Assembly (NCBI RefSeq): GCF_000321225.1
Contig: NW_004450380.1
Coordinates: 1,629,479-1,693,478, forward strand
Source of the DNA: Odobenus rosmarus divergens
Taxonomy: Eukaryota; Chordata; Mammalia; Carnivora; Odobenidae
Length of the DNA: 64,000 nt
Direction of reading: 5' to 3'
The notes under the pieces are model-generated. The model worked only from the letters and a program-made list of their open reading frames with translations. It did no database searches and was not told where the DNA came from. Position 1 is the first letter of the stretch. Every line of letters begins with the position of its first letter. The translations under genes and the position numbers were made by a program. Below are positions 22,794 through 34,732 of the stretch, one piece after another.

Positions 22794-24856
22794 AAAGACT
22801 CCACCAAAAACTACTAGACCTGATAAGTGAATTCAGTAAAGTTTCAAGATACAAAATTAATATTCAGAAATCTGTTGTATTTCTATACACTAATAATGTA
22901 GCAGAAAGAGAAATTAAGAAAACAATCCCATTTATATTTGCACCAAAAAAAAGTAAAATGCCTAGGAATAAACTTAACCAAGGAGGTGAAAGACCTGTAC
23001 TCTGAAAACTATAATACATTGACGAAAGAAATTGAAGATGACACAAATAAATGGAAAGTTATACCATGCTCATGGACTGGGAGAACAAATATTGTGAAAA
23101 TCTCCATACTACTCAAAGCAATCTACAGTTTTAATACAATCCCTATTAAAATATCAACAGCATTTTTCACAAAACTAGAATAAATAATCTTAAAATTTGT
23201 ATGGAAACACAAAAAAGCCCGAATAGCCAAAGCAATCTTGAAAAAGAAAAACAAAACTGGAGGTAACACAATTTTAGATTTCAGATTATATTACAAAGTT
23301 GTAATGATCAAAACAGTATGGTACTGACACAAAAATAGACAACAGATTAATGGAACAGAATAGAGAGCCCAGGAATAAACCCATAATCATACGGTCCATT
23401 AATCTTCATATGGAAGCAAGAATATGCAAGGGGAAAAAGACAGTCTCTTCTGCTGTGAAAACTGGACAGTTATATGCAAAAGAATGAAACTGGACCACTT
23501 TCTTACACCATACACAAAAATAACTAAAAATGAATTAAGCACCTAAACATGAGACCTGAAACCATAAAAATCCTAGAGGAGAACACAGGCAGTAATTTCT
23601 CTGATATCTGCCATAACAACATCTTTTTAGATATGTCTCCTGAAGCAAAGAAAACAAAAGCAAAAATAAACCATTGGGATTAACATCAAAATAAAAAGCT
23701 TCTTCACAGCAAAGGAAACAACCAACAAAATGAAAAGGAAACCTATGGAATGGGAGAAGATACTTGCAAATGACTTGTCTAATAAAGGATCAGTATCCAA
23801 AATATATAAAGAACTTATACAACTCAACACCAAAAAATTCCAAATAATCCAAATAAAAAATGGGCAGAAGACATGAACAGACATTTCTCCAAAGAAGAAA
23901 TACATACAGATGGCCCTCAGACATGTGAAAAGATGCACAACATCACTCATCAGAGAAACGCAAATCAAAACCACAAGATATCATCTCACACTTGTGTGAA
24001 TGGCTAAAATAAAAAACTCAAGAAACAACAATTTTGGCAAGGATGTGAAGAAAAAGAAACCCTCATCCACTGTTGGTGGGAATGCAAACTGGTGCACTCA
24101 CTGTGGAAAACAGTATAGAGGTTCCTCAAAAAATTAAAAATAGACCTACCTTAGGGTCCAGTTATCACACTACTGAGTATTTACCCAAAGAACACAAAAA
24201 CACTAATTCAAAGGGATATATGCACCCCTATGTTTATTGCTCATTATTTACAATAGCCAAATTATGGAAGCAGCCCAAGTGTCCATCCATAGATGAATGG
24301 ATAAAGAAGATGTGGTGTGTGTATATATATATATAATGGAGTATTATTCAGCCCCCCTAAAAATGTAATCTTGCCATTTGCAACAACTTGGGAGGATCTA
24401 AAGAGTATTATGCTAAGTGAAATAAGCCAGGCAAGAGAAAGACAAAAACCATATGCTTGCACTCATATATGGAATTTAAGAAACAAAACAAACAACAGGA
24501 AAAAAGAGAGAGAGAGACAAACCAAAAAACAGACTCTTAACTACAGAGATTAAACAGATGGTTACCAGAAGAGTTGTGTGGGGGGATCTGGGTGAAATAG
24601 GTGAAGGAGATTAAGAATACACTTACCTTGATGAGCACTGAGTAATAAATGGAATTGTTGAATCACTATATTTTACATGTGAAACTAACATAACACTGTA
24701 TGTTACACTGGAATTGAAATAAATAAATAAATAAATAAATAAGAAGAGACAAAGAGGAAAGTAAAACTGAGTTAGACAGCCAAACAAAATTGTACTAAAT
24801 TAAATAAATAATGTAATGTAATTTAACTTAAGTAAATTTTAAACAAAGATTACATG

Positions 24857-25442
24857 GCTGCATAATATTCCATTGTATATATATACCACATCTTCCTTAT
24901 CCATTCATCTGTTGATGGACATCTTGGCTCTTTCTACAGTTTGGCTATTGTGGACATTGCTGCTATAAACATCGGGGTGCATGTACCCCTTTGGATCCCT
25001 ACATTTGTATCTTTGGATAGACATTGAGGAGGGTATGTACTATGGTGAGCACTGTGAATTGTGTAAGACTGTTGAATCACAGACCTGTACCTCAGAAACA
25101 AATAATACATTATATGTTAAAAAAAAAAAAAAAAAGAAGAAGAAGAAGAAGATAGTAGGAGGGGAAGAATGAAGGGGGGGAAATCGGAGGGGGAGGCGAA
25201 CCATGAGAGACTATGGACTCTGAAAAACAAACTGAGTGTTCTAGAGGGGAGGGGTGTTGGGTGATGGGTTAGCCTGTTGATGGATATTAAGGAGGGCACA
25301 TTCTGCATGGAGCACTGGGTGTTATACGCAAACAATGAATCATGGAACACTACATAAAAAACTAATGATGTAATGTATGGTGATTAACATAACATAATAA
25401 TTAAATAAATAAAATAAATAAAAATAAATAAAGAAATAAACT
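24857..25442 (+). mobile_element. Twin-primed (5'-inverted) young L1
   Basis: 24857-25013 is reversed ORF2 C-terminal text (ATAATATTCCATTGTATATA; GATGGACATCTTGGCTC; AACATCGGGGTGCATGTACC). From about 25014 the orientation flips to the plus-strand 3'UTR (GACATTGAGGAGGGTATG...), with an internal A-tract plus (GAA)n (25120-25151), a second 3' module and an (AAAT)n-like tail. The TSD AAGATTACATG lies at 24846-24856 and 25443-25453. This is the classic twin-priming structure. Confidence 0.9.
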
Positions 25443-25453
25443 AAGATTACATG

Positions 25454-26497
25454 CCAAAATAGACCAATAAATTTGGCTTGGAGGACAGCTGAGGGTAAGT
25501 GCAAATAACTGTTTTAATGCTCACGTCCTGATTTGTAATCCCAGAGGAGTAGGGAGTTGGTGTGGTGGTGGTTGCCATGTGTATTTCCAGTGAGAAATGG
25601 ATAACGTTATGTTGACCTGTAGTTTTAAAATTCTAAGAGGTCAGGCAAGACCAATTGGGATTAACTTACTATCCATGTGCCGATCTTGCAGAAAGATCCA
25701 TCAACCATGGTCAAACCACAGCAACAAAGCCTCCCAATGACCCTTTGTGGGTCCTGGTGCGCCATGGATCAGCACCGAGGAGCAAGGGCTCACAGGTCTG
25801 TCAGGACAAAAAACTCTTGTCTCTTCTTGCCCATCCAGGCAATGAGGAGGCCTTGTCCTATAAAGCTATAGTAATTGAAACAGAGTACCACAGTTGATAG
25901 ATCAAAGAAATAGGATTAACATTAATAGTATTAGTATTGCTTTCATGATATAATCACACAATAAAAGTATGTAAAGCCTAAAGTGTTCCATCCATGACAG
26001 TAAGACAACTAGCTCCCCACTGAGAGAAAAATAATTAAAGTCATTGGATCTTTCCCTTGAGGAGGATTAACATAATTGTCTTTTCCCTTGGTCATCTGAA
26101 CACTCCTCAAAAACAGTAAGCTCCGCAGTGGCATCTGGGTCTTGGGAGTGATTTCTAGAGGGCCTGCTCACCCCCAATTTCTCCCACCTCTACTTTGTGA
26201 ACAAGGCCCTGACTCAGGGAAGTGGGTAGATGAGAAAGACAGCCTAAAGGAAACAGAATGGCCACAAATCAGAAATTCAACCTACAAATCATCAGAAAAC
26301 TTAAACTTGCTTTCCGAGGCCAGGATCAGGTTTCCCTGACTTCTAAGTCCCTGAAAAGGTTCCATGGTGTCCCCAGTTCTAGATGTGACCTGACAGATTT
26401 GTAATGAGAACATTATGTACAAAAGTGTTATTTAAAAAAAAAAAGTTACCTTACACCTCAGCCTTTCTTGTTTGCAAATCTCTACTCTACTATCACA
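25454..26497. other. Unassigned stretch
   Basis: No gene or repeat recognised. Frames at 25655-25897 show no domain. Confidence 0.45.
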
Positions 26498-26514
26498 TTT
26501 AATCATATTCAATG

Positions 26515-26707
26515 CTGGGGCGCCTGGGTGGCCCAGTCGGTTAAGTGTCTGACTCTTAGTTTCAGCTCAGGTCATGATCTCAGGATCGTGGGATCGAGCC
26601 CCTGCATCAGATTCCACACTCAGCCCAGAGTATGCTTGTCCCTCCTTCTGCTCCTCCCCCAGCTCGTGCACACACTCTCTCTCTCAAAATAAATAAATAG
26701 TAAAATC
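26515..26707 (+). mobile_element. CAN SINE, plus
   Basis: GGGGCGCCTGGGTGGCCCAG head, GGGATCGAGCCCC-type B box and an AATAAATAAATAGTAAAATC tail. Imperfect TSD TTTAATCATATTCAATG (26498-26514) versus TTTAATCACATTCAAGG (26708-26724). Confidence 0.93.
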
Positions 26708-26724
26708 TTTAATCACATTCAAGG

Positions 26725-27655
26725 CATAAGAGAACATTGAATCTGAGTCAGATCAAGTTCTGTGACCTTGCCAAGTCCTTGCTGTTTGCTTGGCTTCTGC
26801 CTCTCCTGACATGTGAGGGGTGCACCAGGGGCTCACTGAGGCTGCTTCCAAATGTGTGAATCTGTGATTCTATGATCACTGAAAGTGCATTGTCAGAGGG
26901 CCCAGTAGATATCCAGGTGAGGTTGCTCAATCTCTTTATTTAAAACTGTCATTATCATTATAACATCTCTGGGAAATATTCCCGGGTCTGGGAAAACAGA
27001 GACAAAAACCTTGATAGAAATGACTTTGACCCCTGTCTCCTCTTTCTCTGGATTTTCTCTGTCCCCAGATCTGGTTAGACTTCCGGTTTGTAGGAGTGAC
27101 TCAGAAAAACCAGAGGCGGTATTTGTACCAAGCCACAGCTCTTCTATCAACAATGAGAAAAGAATAGTCTGCCACTCTCTTCTCATTCTTTTTCCGCTTG
27201 CACGGCGGCCCGGGGAACTGGTTTGCCCAGCTGTGGAATCGTGAGTACATTTTTGAATGGTTTTTGAGAAGACGTTCAGAGAGTGGCACCAGGGAAGACA
27301 GTATAAGACATACCGTTAAGTGCAGAGACTCCCCAGAGCACAAGCTCCACTGTGAACAGAATAACCATCTGCAATTGACCGTTCAAAAAAATCATGACTC
27401 AGAAATGATCTATAATTACAGAAGTACATTTACTTTATTCAAACATTTCACTGGTGGATTAAAAAACAAAGTTTGCTTTCTGGTTGGAGAACATACCACA
27501 GCTATGACTCAATGCTCCCTGACCAGTGACTTTCAGGAGAGAAAAAACAATCCAGGCCGGTTAATGAGGGCTCACATTAGACCCGGCTTTCCAGAAACCT
27601 GATTAAAGTGGCTTCCTGCGCTAGAGAAAATGTGACTTTTTGCCATTGTCTCCTC
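26725..27655. other. Unassigned stretch
   Basis: No gene or repeat recognised. A 134-residue open frame at 27198-27602 has no recognisable domain and no splice or initiation context I can support. Confidence 0.4.
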
Positions 27656-27656
27656 T

Positions 27657-27702
27657 ATTCTTTTCTTTTCTTTTTTTCTTTTTCTTTTTCTTTTCTTTTC
27701 AA
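27657..27702. repeat. (TTTTC)n simple repeat
   Basis: Imperfect pyrimidine run of T4-6C units. Confidence 0.9.
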
Positions 27703-27884
27703 AATAAATCCATTTTGGAGGAATTTGGGAAAAGTTTCAAAGTTGAGCAAAATATGTCCTCTGTGCCTCAGTTTCCACATCTACCAAAATAGAGAAAATC
27801 AAATGTTCTAGGATATGTAAAGTCTGGAAACAATGCCTGGGTTGGAGCAACTGCTCCATCAGTGTTTGCCATTAGTATTTATTA

Positions 27885-28105
27885 TTATTATCATTTTGTG
27901 TGTGTGTGTGAGAAAGAGAGAGAGCATGCACACATGACATGAGGTGGGGGAGAGACAAGGGGGAGGGAGAGGAAAAGAATCCCAAGCAGATTCCCCACTG
28001 AGTGTGGACCTCACCTCCGGGCCAATCCCACAACCCCGAGATTATGATCTGAGCTGAAACCAAGAGTCCAACACTTAACAGACCGAGCCACCCAGGACCC
28101 CATTA
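27885..28105 (-). mobile_element. CAN SINE, minus, with (GT)n in the tail
   Basis: TTGTGTGTGTGTGTGAG tail, GAGAGAGCATGCACACATG body and CAGACCGAGCCACCCAGGAC head. The flanks ATTAGTATTTATTA (27871-27884) and ATTAGTATTATTTTA (28106-28120) fit a TSD. Confidence 0.9.
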
Positions 28106-28221
28106 ATTAGTATTATTTTATTGAAAATCTTGCCACAATCTCTCTTTCTAGTCTCACTTCCCCCTGCCCTCCACCCGATATGTCCCACACATCAGCCACA
28201 CTGTATGGCCTGCATCCTGTT

Positions 28222-28893
28222 TGTTATGGGCTATGTTGTGCCCAACCCCCCGCAAGAGGTCCTAACCCCCAGTGCTTCAGATTGTGACCTTATTTGGAAA
28301 TGGGATTGTTACAGATGTAACTGGTGAAATTGAGTTCAGAAGGGAGTACCCCCTAATCCATAGGACTGGAGTTTTTTGTTTGTTTGTTTGTTTTGTTTTG
28401 TTTTATTTATCTATTTGAGAGAGAGAGAGAGAGAGTGCAAGCTGGAGGAGGAACAGAGGGAGAGGGACGAACAGACTCCGGATTGAGCGTGGAGCCCGAT
28501 ACAGGGCTCAATCCCATGATCCTGAGATCATGACCTGAGCCGAAATCAATAGTAGGACGCTTAACTGACTGAGCCTCCCAGGCGCCCCATGACTTGGGTT
28601 CTTATAGCAGGGAGAAAATTGAACACAGAGACAGACACAGAGAGGTGAATGTGAAGAGACCCAAGGAAGGCAGAGATGAGGTGATACTTCTTAAGCTGAG
28701 GAATGCTGCAGATTTCCAGCAAATCACTAAGAGAGAGGAGAGAGACTGCAATAAGTTCTCTCAAGCCTTCAGAACCAACCCTGCCACACCTTGATCTTGG
28801 ACTTCTAGCTTCCAGAACTGTGCCACAATCCATGTCTATTGCTTACGCCCAGTTTGTGGGACCCTGTTACATCAGCCCTACCAAGCTAATACA
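28222..28893 (+). mobile_element. MLT1-type LTR (ERVL-MaLR), split by a SINE
   Basis: The left half (28222-28371: TGTTATGGGCTATGTTGTG; CAGATTGTGACCTTATTTGG) and right half (28589-28893: GAACACAGAGACAGACACAG; CTTGATCTTGGACTTCTAGC; GCTAATACA end) make one LTR. The 5-bp flanks CTGTT and CTGTG support insertion. No internal region. Confidence 0.85.
28373..28588 (-). mobile_element. CAN SINE, minus, nested in the LTR
   Basis: (GTTT)n-type tail, GAGA-rich body, CCTGAGATCATGACCTGAGC and the reversed head ACTGAGCCTCCCAGGCGCCC. The flanks GGACTGGAGTT and TGACTTGGGTT are a plausible diverged TSD within LTR text. Confidence 0.92.
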
Positions 28894-28898
28894 CTGTG

Positions 28899-30034
28899 CA
28901 TGGACTGAACCTCCCCACCTCCGTGTTTCTAGCAATGCTGTGACGGCTAGCTGGAAAGACCTCCCCTGTCATCACTGCCAGTGGGAAAATCAGTCCGTGT
29001 TTCAGACGCCACATTTGTCTGCTCACCTGTCAGAATTAACCCATTTTCTACCATTCTCTCTCTGTGTCACTCATAATTCTTATTACAATCCACATGTATT
29101 ATCGGTTAATTGGGACAATGTCGATCTCACTAAGTTCTGTATTATAATATACATTATAGAGATTGTAAGTCACAACCCAAATTTCAAGGATGTATTTTTT
29201 AAAAACTAACCTTCCAAATTACTTACAAAGTTATCAGCACATGTAGGGAAAGGTAAACATTTCAGCGAGCAACAGAATATGATGTAAAAGACTTATATAA
29301 CATTGTGTATTACACATTCATATAATACATTTGAGTCAGTGCCTTCATAGGAAGTCACGTGTATTTGAGTGTCATGTGTGTTTGCTGTGATGCTTTGGGC
29401 AGCTGCTCATGAGCAGAAGGAGCTAGCACCTTCTCCAGGTTTTCTTGTCTTCTTAGCAAGGCACAGACTTGTTCGGTGTTTCTTGGAGTCACGAGGGGAA
29501 ATACAGGGAAGATGCAGCGATGTAAATTTCCTTCCGTGGTGAAGCCAATCATTCATCATTTTATGTCTTAAATGTGATCACTTTTCCTTTTTTTAGTATC
29601 CAACGGTGACCACTGCTGATTTCAGACTTCCTGATCCACCTCTTACCTCTGCCGACTGACATTCAATGTAACCTGTATTTGTGGTAGTATTTGGAGGTAG
29701 TGTGGGAAATGTGTGTGACTCAAGAACAAGTATAATCATCTCCTTCAGCGGGGAGCTGATGTGGGAATTGAAGGACTCTGGCCCCCCCAAATATAGGTAC
29801 ATGGTGCTGCCCCTCAGACCAGAAACCTTGGGGAGCGTTCTCCTTGATCCTTGCTCGCCCAGAGTTGTATCGACTCTGCCTCCAGGGTACAATTCCAGCC
29901 TGTCTCCTTTTCTGTCTTTGTTATCACTGCCCTGGCTCAGGGCACCTTCCATTCCCACAAAACAGTTTTCTTGAGGGTCTCCCTGCGGCCACTTGTCTAC
30001 AAACCACTTTCCACACCATCACATACAAGTTTGA
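28899..30034. other. Unassigned stretch
   Basis: No gene or repeat recognised. The longest frames overlap in several phases and on both strands, as expected by chance. Confidence 0.4.
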
Positions 30035-30245
30035 TCACAATGAGGGAGTGTTTGCGATGTGCCAGGGACTGTGGAAAGCACATCGCGAATCTAATCCTCA
30101 TGACAATCCAGTGAAGTAGATTCTGTTATTATTTCCTTTTTACAGGTGAGCAAACTACTGAGAACTTGGGGACCCGTCCAAAGTTTCACAACTCATAAGT
30201 GACAAAACCACGATCCAAATCCAGCCTGGCTCCCAAACACAATTA
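30035..30245 (-). mobile_element. MIR relic
   Basis: GATGTGCCAGGGACTGTGG, TAATCCTCATGACAATCCAG, TACAGGTGAGCAAAC and CGATCCAAATCCAGCCTGG follow the reversed MIR order. Confidence 0.7.
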
Positions 30246-30884
30246 AACTGCCTATATTGCCCTTTGATAATTCTCCTTCCAAATAAAATCCAAACTCATT
30301 AATGTAGCAGAAGAGGCCTTCCAAGATCTGTCTCCTAGCTGCTGTTCATCCTTATTTCCCTTTTTCCCCCTTTCCATACTCTACCAGATCGAGCAACTTG
30401 CTTACCCACCTCTGTGCCTCCACACCTGGGGCTTGCTGAGCCTGGAATACGCTCTCAAGATCCCTCTGGCCTCCATTTTGTGGTGCACTCTGATTGGATG
30501 GGGCTGGTGGCACAGGCAGTGAAAGAATTCACCCAAGGCAGAACAAAGGAGATAGAAGTGAATTAAAAGCATCGCAAGGGAGAAGCAGGAAAAACAGTGA
30601 AGGAGAGTAGTCTGTGAGGAGGTGGTGTTGAAGGGCTATAGTTATAGGGTGGAGTGAGGAAGTATGGGAATGTATGGGATTTTCCCTTTTTCGGTAATCT
30701 TAGGAACTATGCCTGGTTATAATTGATCAGTTAGGTCCTATGGCTATTTTGAGGTGGGTTGCTTAATGAGCCTGTTTGTGTCTGCTTGGTGGTGGTTGCT
30801 CTGGGCCCTTTTGCCTTGCTCAAGTTTCCATGGCTCAAGCCTGTTGCCTAAAAGCAGCCTCTGAACCTTGATCATCATGACTTA
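30246..30884. other. Unassigned stretch
   Basis: No gene or repeat recognised. Confidence 0.4.
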
Positions 30885-31055
30885 TGTGTATTGAGCACTT
30901 ACCTGGTGGCAGGTACATTATCTACACCACTTATTCATCATAGTAACTCTGTAAGATAGATATTCTTATCTCTGTTGTTTGGAGTGGAAACTGAGCCTTT
31001 CAGGGTTAAAGAAATTTACCACTGCCCACAGCTGATGAGTTGAAACAGGTCTGTT
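30885..31055 (-). mobile_element. MIR relic
   Basis: TGTATTGAGCACTTACCTGG, GGTACATTATCTACACC, GTAACTCTGTAAGATAGATA and GGAAACTGAGCC are reversed MIR landmarks. Confidence 0.7.
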
Positions 31056-31064
31056 GGGTCAAGC

Positions 31065-33500
31065 TCCCCGCCCAATTACTTTTAAAAATTAAGGTATTAC
31101 ATACCAAAAAATTCACCCTCTTTAAGCGTGCAGTTTGATAAGCTTTGGTAATGGTATGAAATCACCACCACTGTTACAATATGCAATAGTTCTCCCACTT
31201 TAAAAGCTTCCTTGTGCCCCCTTGATTGTTGAGCCCCCACCCACGCTCTGGCAATCACCAATCTGCTTTCTGTCACTATAGGAGAATCAAACAGTATACA
31301 GTCTTTTGTCCTCTGTATTTGATTTCTTTCACTCAGCCAGTGTCCTTGAAATTAATCCATATTATCGCACGCATTAATATTTTTGTTTCTTTTTATTGCT
31401 AAGTGATACTCTACATTCACCAACTAATGGGATTTGAGTTGCTTCCAGTGTTTGGCTATTAAGAATAATACAGCTCTGAATATTCATATACATATCTTTT
31501 TGTGGACATATGTTGTCATTTCCTTGAATAAATACCTAGGAGTAGAATTGCAAGGTCATATGGTAAGTCTATGTTAACAAGAGACAGCCATTCTATTTTC
31601 CAAAATGGCTGTACCATTTGGCCCCACCAGTTTTACTTCTTTTCTTATATGTATACCTTTTATTTGTTTTTCTTGTCTAATTATACTGCTTAGCACATTC
31701 AGTACAATGTTAAATAGAAGTGGTGACAACAGATACCCTGACATTGTTCCTGATCTTAGGTAGAAAGTATTGACATTAGCTGTAGGCTTTTCATACATAC
31801 TCTTAGACTGAAGAAGTCCCTTTCTATTCCTGGTTTCCAAATGGATTTCTCATGAAAGGGTGTTGAAATATGCCACATGCTTTTTTACCTTTATTGAAAA
31901 GATCATATGACTTGTCTCCTTTATCTTATTAATAGTGTGAGTTGAGCATTGATTCATTTTTAGATGTTAAATAAATCTTGCATTCCCAGGATAAGTACCA
32001 CTTGGTCATGATGTCTTATCCATTTTATATATTTTTGGAGTCAATTTGGTAATATTTTTGAGGGTCCATGTGTCCATGTTCATGAGGGATACTGGCCTGA
32101 AGCTCTCTTGTGATCTCATTGTCTGGTTTTGGAATCTAGGTAACACTGGCTTCATAAAATTACTTGGAAAGTGTTCCCTCCTCTATTTTCTTAGAATTTG
32201 TATAAGATTGATAGTCTCATCTCCTTAAGTGTTTGAAAGAATTCATCAGTGAAGCAATCTAGACCTAGGGTTTTCTTTGTGGGAAGGTTTTTAATTATGA
32301 ACTCAATTTCTTTTTTTTTTTAATGTTTTTTATTTATTCATGAGAGTCAGAGAGAGAGAGAGAGGCAGAGGCAGAGGGAGAAGCAGGCTTCCTGCCTAGC
32401 AGGGAGCCCGATGCAGGACTCGATCCCAGGACCCTGGGATCATGACCTGAGCTGAAGGCAGATGCTTAACCATCTGAGCCACCCAGGCGCCCCGAACTCA
32501 ATTTCTTTATTGACATAAGGTTATTTAAGTTTTCTATTTCTTCTTTGGTCAATTTTGATAATTTGTGTTTTCCAAGGATTTTGTCCATTTCATCTAGGTT
32601 GTCAAATTTACTGGCATAAAATTTTCTTACTATCTTTGTAATTCCTGGAGAATCTGTAATGATGTCCTTTGTGCCATTCCTGACATTGAGAATTATTTCT
32701 TTTTTTGATCAGTCTGGCTAGAAGTTTATCAATTTTATCAGTCTTTTTAAAGAATAGGGTTTGGTTTTATTGATTTTCTCTATTTTTCTGTTTTCTCTTT
32801 TATGGATTTCTGCATTAATTTTTACTGTTCCTTGATTTGAGTTAAAATTGTTCTTCTTTTTCTGGTTTCTAAGCTTATAGGTCAGATCACTGATTTGAAG
32901 CCTTCCTTCTTTCCTATTATAGACATTTAAAGCCATGATGCTTTAGCTGAACCCCACAAATTTTAATTTATTCAATTTTATTCAGAGCATTTTCTAACTT
33001 ATCTTGTATTTCTTCTTTGATCTGCTGATTATTTAGAAATGTATTGTTTCGCTTTCAAGCATTTGGGTTTTTCCTAGTTGTTTTATTTTTATTAATTTAG
33101 ACTTAATACCATGATGGCCAGATAATATACTTGGTATGATTTCAATCTTTAAAATATTAATGAGATTTATTTTATTACCTGGAATATGGACTATCCTGGT
33201 ATATGTATCATTTGCACTTGAATTTATATTTTACCATTATTTAGTGTTCTATCAATAACAATTAAGTTATTGTTGATTTTTTTTATCTAGTTCTTCTATC
33301 AGTTTCTGAGATAAAGAGATATTAAAATCTCTAACAATGATTGTGGAATTATTTACTTACCTCTTTCATTCTGTCAATTTTTGCTTCTGTGTTTGAAGCT
33401 GTATTACTCAGTGCATACACATTTATGTTTTACATGTCTTTTCCTTATTAATTAACCCTTTTATGATCATGTAAAAGATCTTATATATAAATCTTATACA
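31065..33500 (-). mobile_element. Old L1M element, minus (3'UTR to ORF2)
   Basis: Starts with reversed L1M 3'UTR (ATTAAGGTATTACATACC; GGCAATCACCAATCTGC) and ORF2 C-terminus (GGACATATGTTGTCATTTCC; ACCTAGGAGTAGAATTGC). At about 31620 it jumps to the RT region: the minus frame 31574-31840 reads [20 protein letters not shown], with glutamine of the usual RQG changed. It then runs back through the RT linker and into the endonuclease near 33300-33450. An internal ORF2 segment is missing at the jump. Heavily mutated. SINE nested at 32314-32493. Confidence 0.8.
32314..32493 (-). mobile_element. CAN SINE, minus, nested in old L1
   Basis: T-run, TATTTATTCATGAGAGTCAG, GAGGCAGAGGCAGAGGGAG body and AGCCACCCAGGCGCCCC head. 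The TSD GAACTCAATTTCTTT is perfect (32299-32313 and 32494-32508). The GAGTCAGAGAGA and GGCAGAGGCAG text differs from most copies here and resembles a separate subfamily. Confidence 0.95.
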
Positions 33501-34732
33501 TATGTTGTTAGATTTATGCTTAAGTATTTTATTTGGGGGGCCACTGATGTAAATGGTATTGTGTTTTTCATTCAAATTTCACTTGTTCATTGCAGGTATA
33601 CAGAAAAGAGATTGACTTTTTTGTACCCTGCAGTTTTGTTATAATTGTTTACTAGTTCTAGGAGTTGTTTTCTTTTTTTAATCAATGCTTTCAGGTTTTC
33701 TGTATATATGATCACATCATTGGCAAAGAAAGACAGTTTTATTTTTTCCTTCCCAATTAGTGTACCTTCTTTTGTTTTTTGTTTTTGTTTTTGTATTTTG
33801 TTTTTTTTGGGGGGGGCCTTATTGCATTAGCTAGGACGTCTAATACAATGTTGAAAAAGAGTGATGAGAGAGGACACCCTTGCCTTTTACCTGATCTTAG
33901 TAAAAAAGCCTCTTCTTTCTCACCATGAAGTATGATGTTAGCTATAGGTTTTTTGTAGATACTCTTTATCAAGCTGAGAAAGTTCCCCTCTATTTCTAGT
34001 CTACTGAGAGTGTTATCATGAACAGGTGTTGGATTTTGTCAGGTGCTTTTTCTGCATCTATTGATTTTATCATGAGATTTTCTTCTTTAGCCTATTGATG
34101 TGATGGGTTACATTACTTGATTTTCAAATGTTGAACCAGACTTGCATACCTGAGATAAATCCCATATGGTCATGATATACATATACATATACATTCTTGG
34201 ATTCGATTTGCTAGTATTTCATTGAGTAGTTTTGCATCTATGTTCATGAGAGATATTGGTCTTTTGTTCTCTTTCTCATAAATGTGTTTGTCTGGTTTTG
34301 ATATTAGAGTAATGCTGGCCTCATAGAACAAATTAGGAAGTATTCCTTCTCATATTTTATGGAAGATATTGTAGACAATTGTTCTAATTTGTTCCTTAAA
34401 TGTTTGGTAGAATTCAGTAGTGAACTCACCTAAGCCTCATGCTTTCTGTTTTGAAGGTTATTAACTACCGATTCAATTTTGTTAATAGATATGGGCCTAT
34501 TCAGATTATCTATTTTTTCTTCTATAAGTTTTGACAGACTGTGTTTTTCAAGGAACTGGACCATTTCATCTAGGTTTTCAAATTTGTGGGCATAGAGTTG
34601 TTCATAGTATTTCTTTATTAACCTCTTAATGTCCATGGGATCTCTAATATGTTCCTTCTTTCATTTCTGAATTAGTAACTTGTATCTTCTCTCTGTTTCT
34701 TATTTAGTTTGTCTAAAAGTTTATCAATTTTG
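33500..34732 (-). mobile_element. Second old L1M fragment, minus (ORF2 RT)
   Basis: The reversed text TTAGATTTATGCTTAAGTA begins the post-RT part. The minus frame 33757-33972 reads [20 protein letters not shown], and the catalytic box near 33710-33735 decodes as FANDV instead of FADDI. It continues to the N-side of RT (34430-34636: EKHSLSKLIEEKIDNLNRPI, as in L1 ORF2). It ends at 34732, where a plus-strand L1 starts. Confidence 0.8.

Larger units (their letters stand above)
18852..24741 (+). mobile_element. Older L1 (element A), both ends present, internally deleted
   Basis: The flanking TSD AGAAGAGACAAATAGGA (18835-18851) and AGAAGAGACAAAGAGGA (24742-24758) has one mismatch. Order: 5'UTR to about 20430 (YY1-like core eroded); the start of ORF1; a junction near 20612 straight into the ORF2 endonuclease (IIIVGDFNIP-like at about 20660); reverse transcriptase at 22141-22614 with [18 protein letters not shown] and an intact FADD; post-RT region ([15 protein letters not shown], about 23020); C-terminus with AATGGAGTATTATTCAGCCC (24336); 3'UTR; an (AAAT)n tail. 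Stops and frameshifts make it inactive. A SINE (21079) and an L1 tail (22594) are nested. A ~1.45-kb ORF1-ORF2 segment is missing relative to the element at 53.6-56.8 kb. Confidence 0.9.

Noticed and set aside
27198..27602. 134-residue open frame as a gene
   Set aside because: No domain, no start context or splice evidence that I can support, and no repeated or conserved feature visible.
28703..29209. 168-residue open frame as a gene
   Set aside because: It begins inside the MLT1-type LTR, has no recognisable domain and ends in AT-rich sequence. Length alone is compatible with chance.
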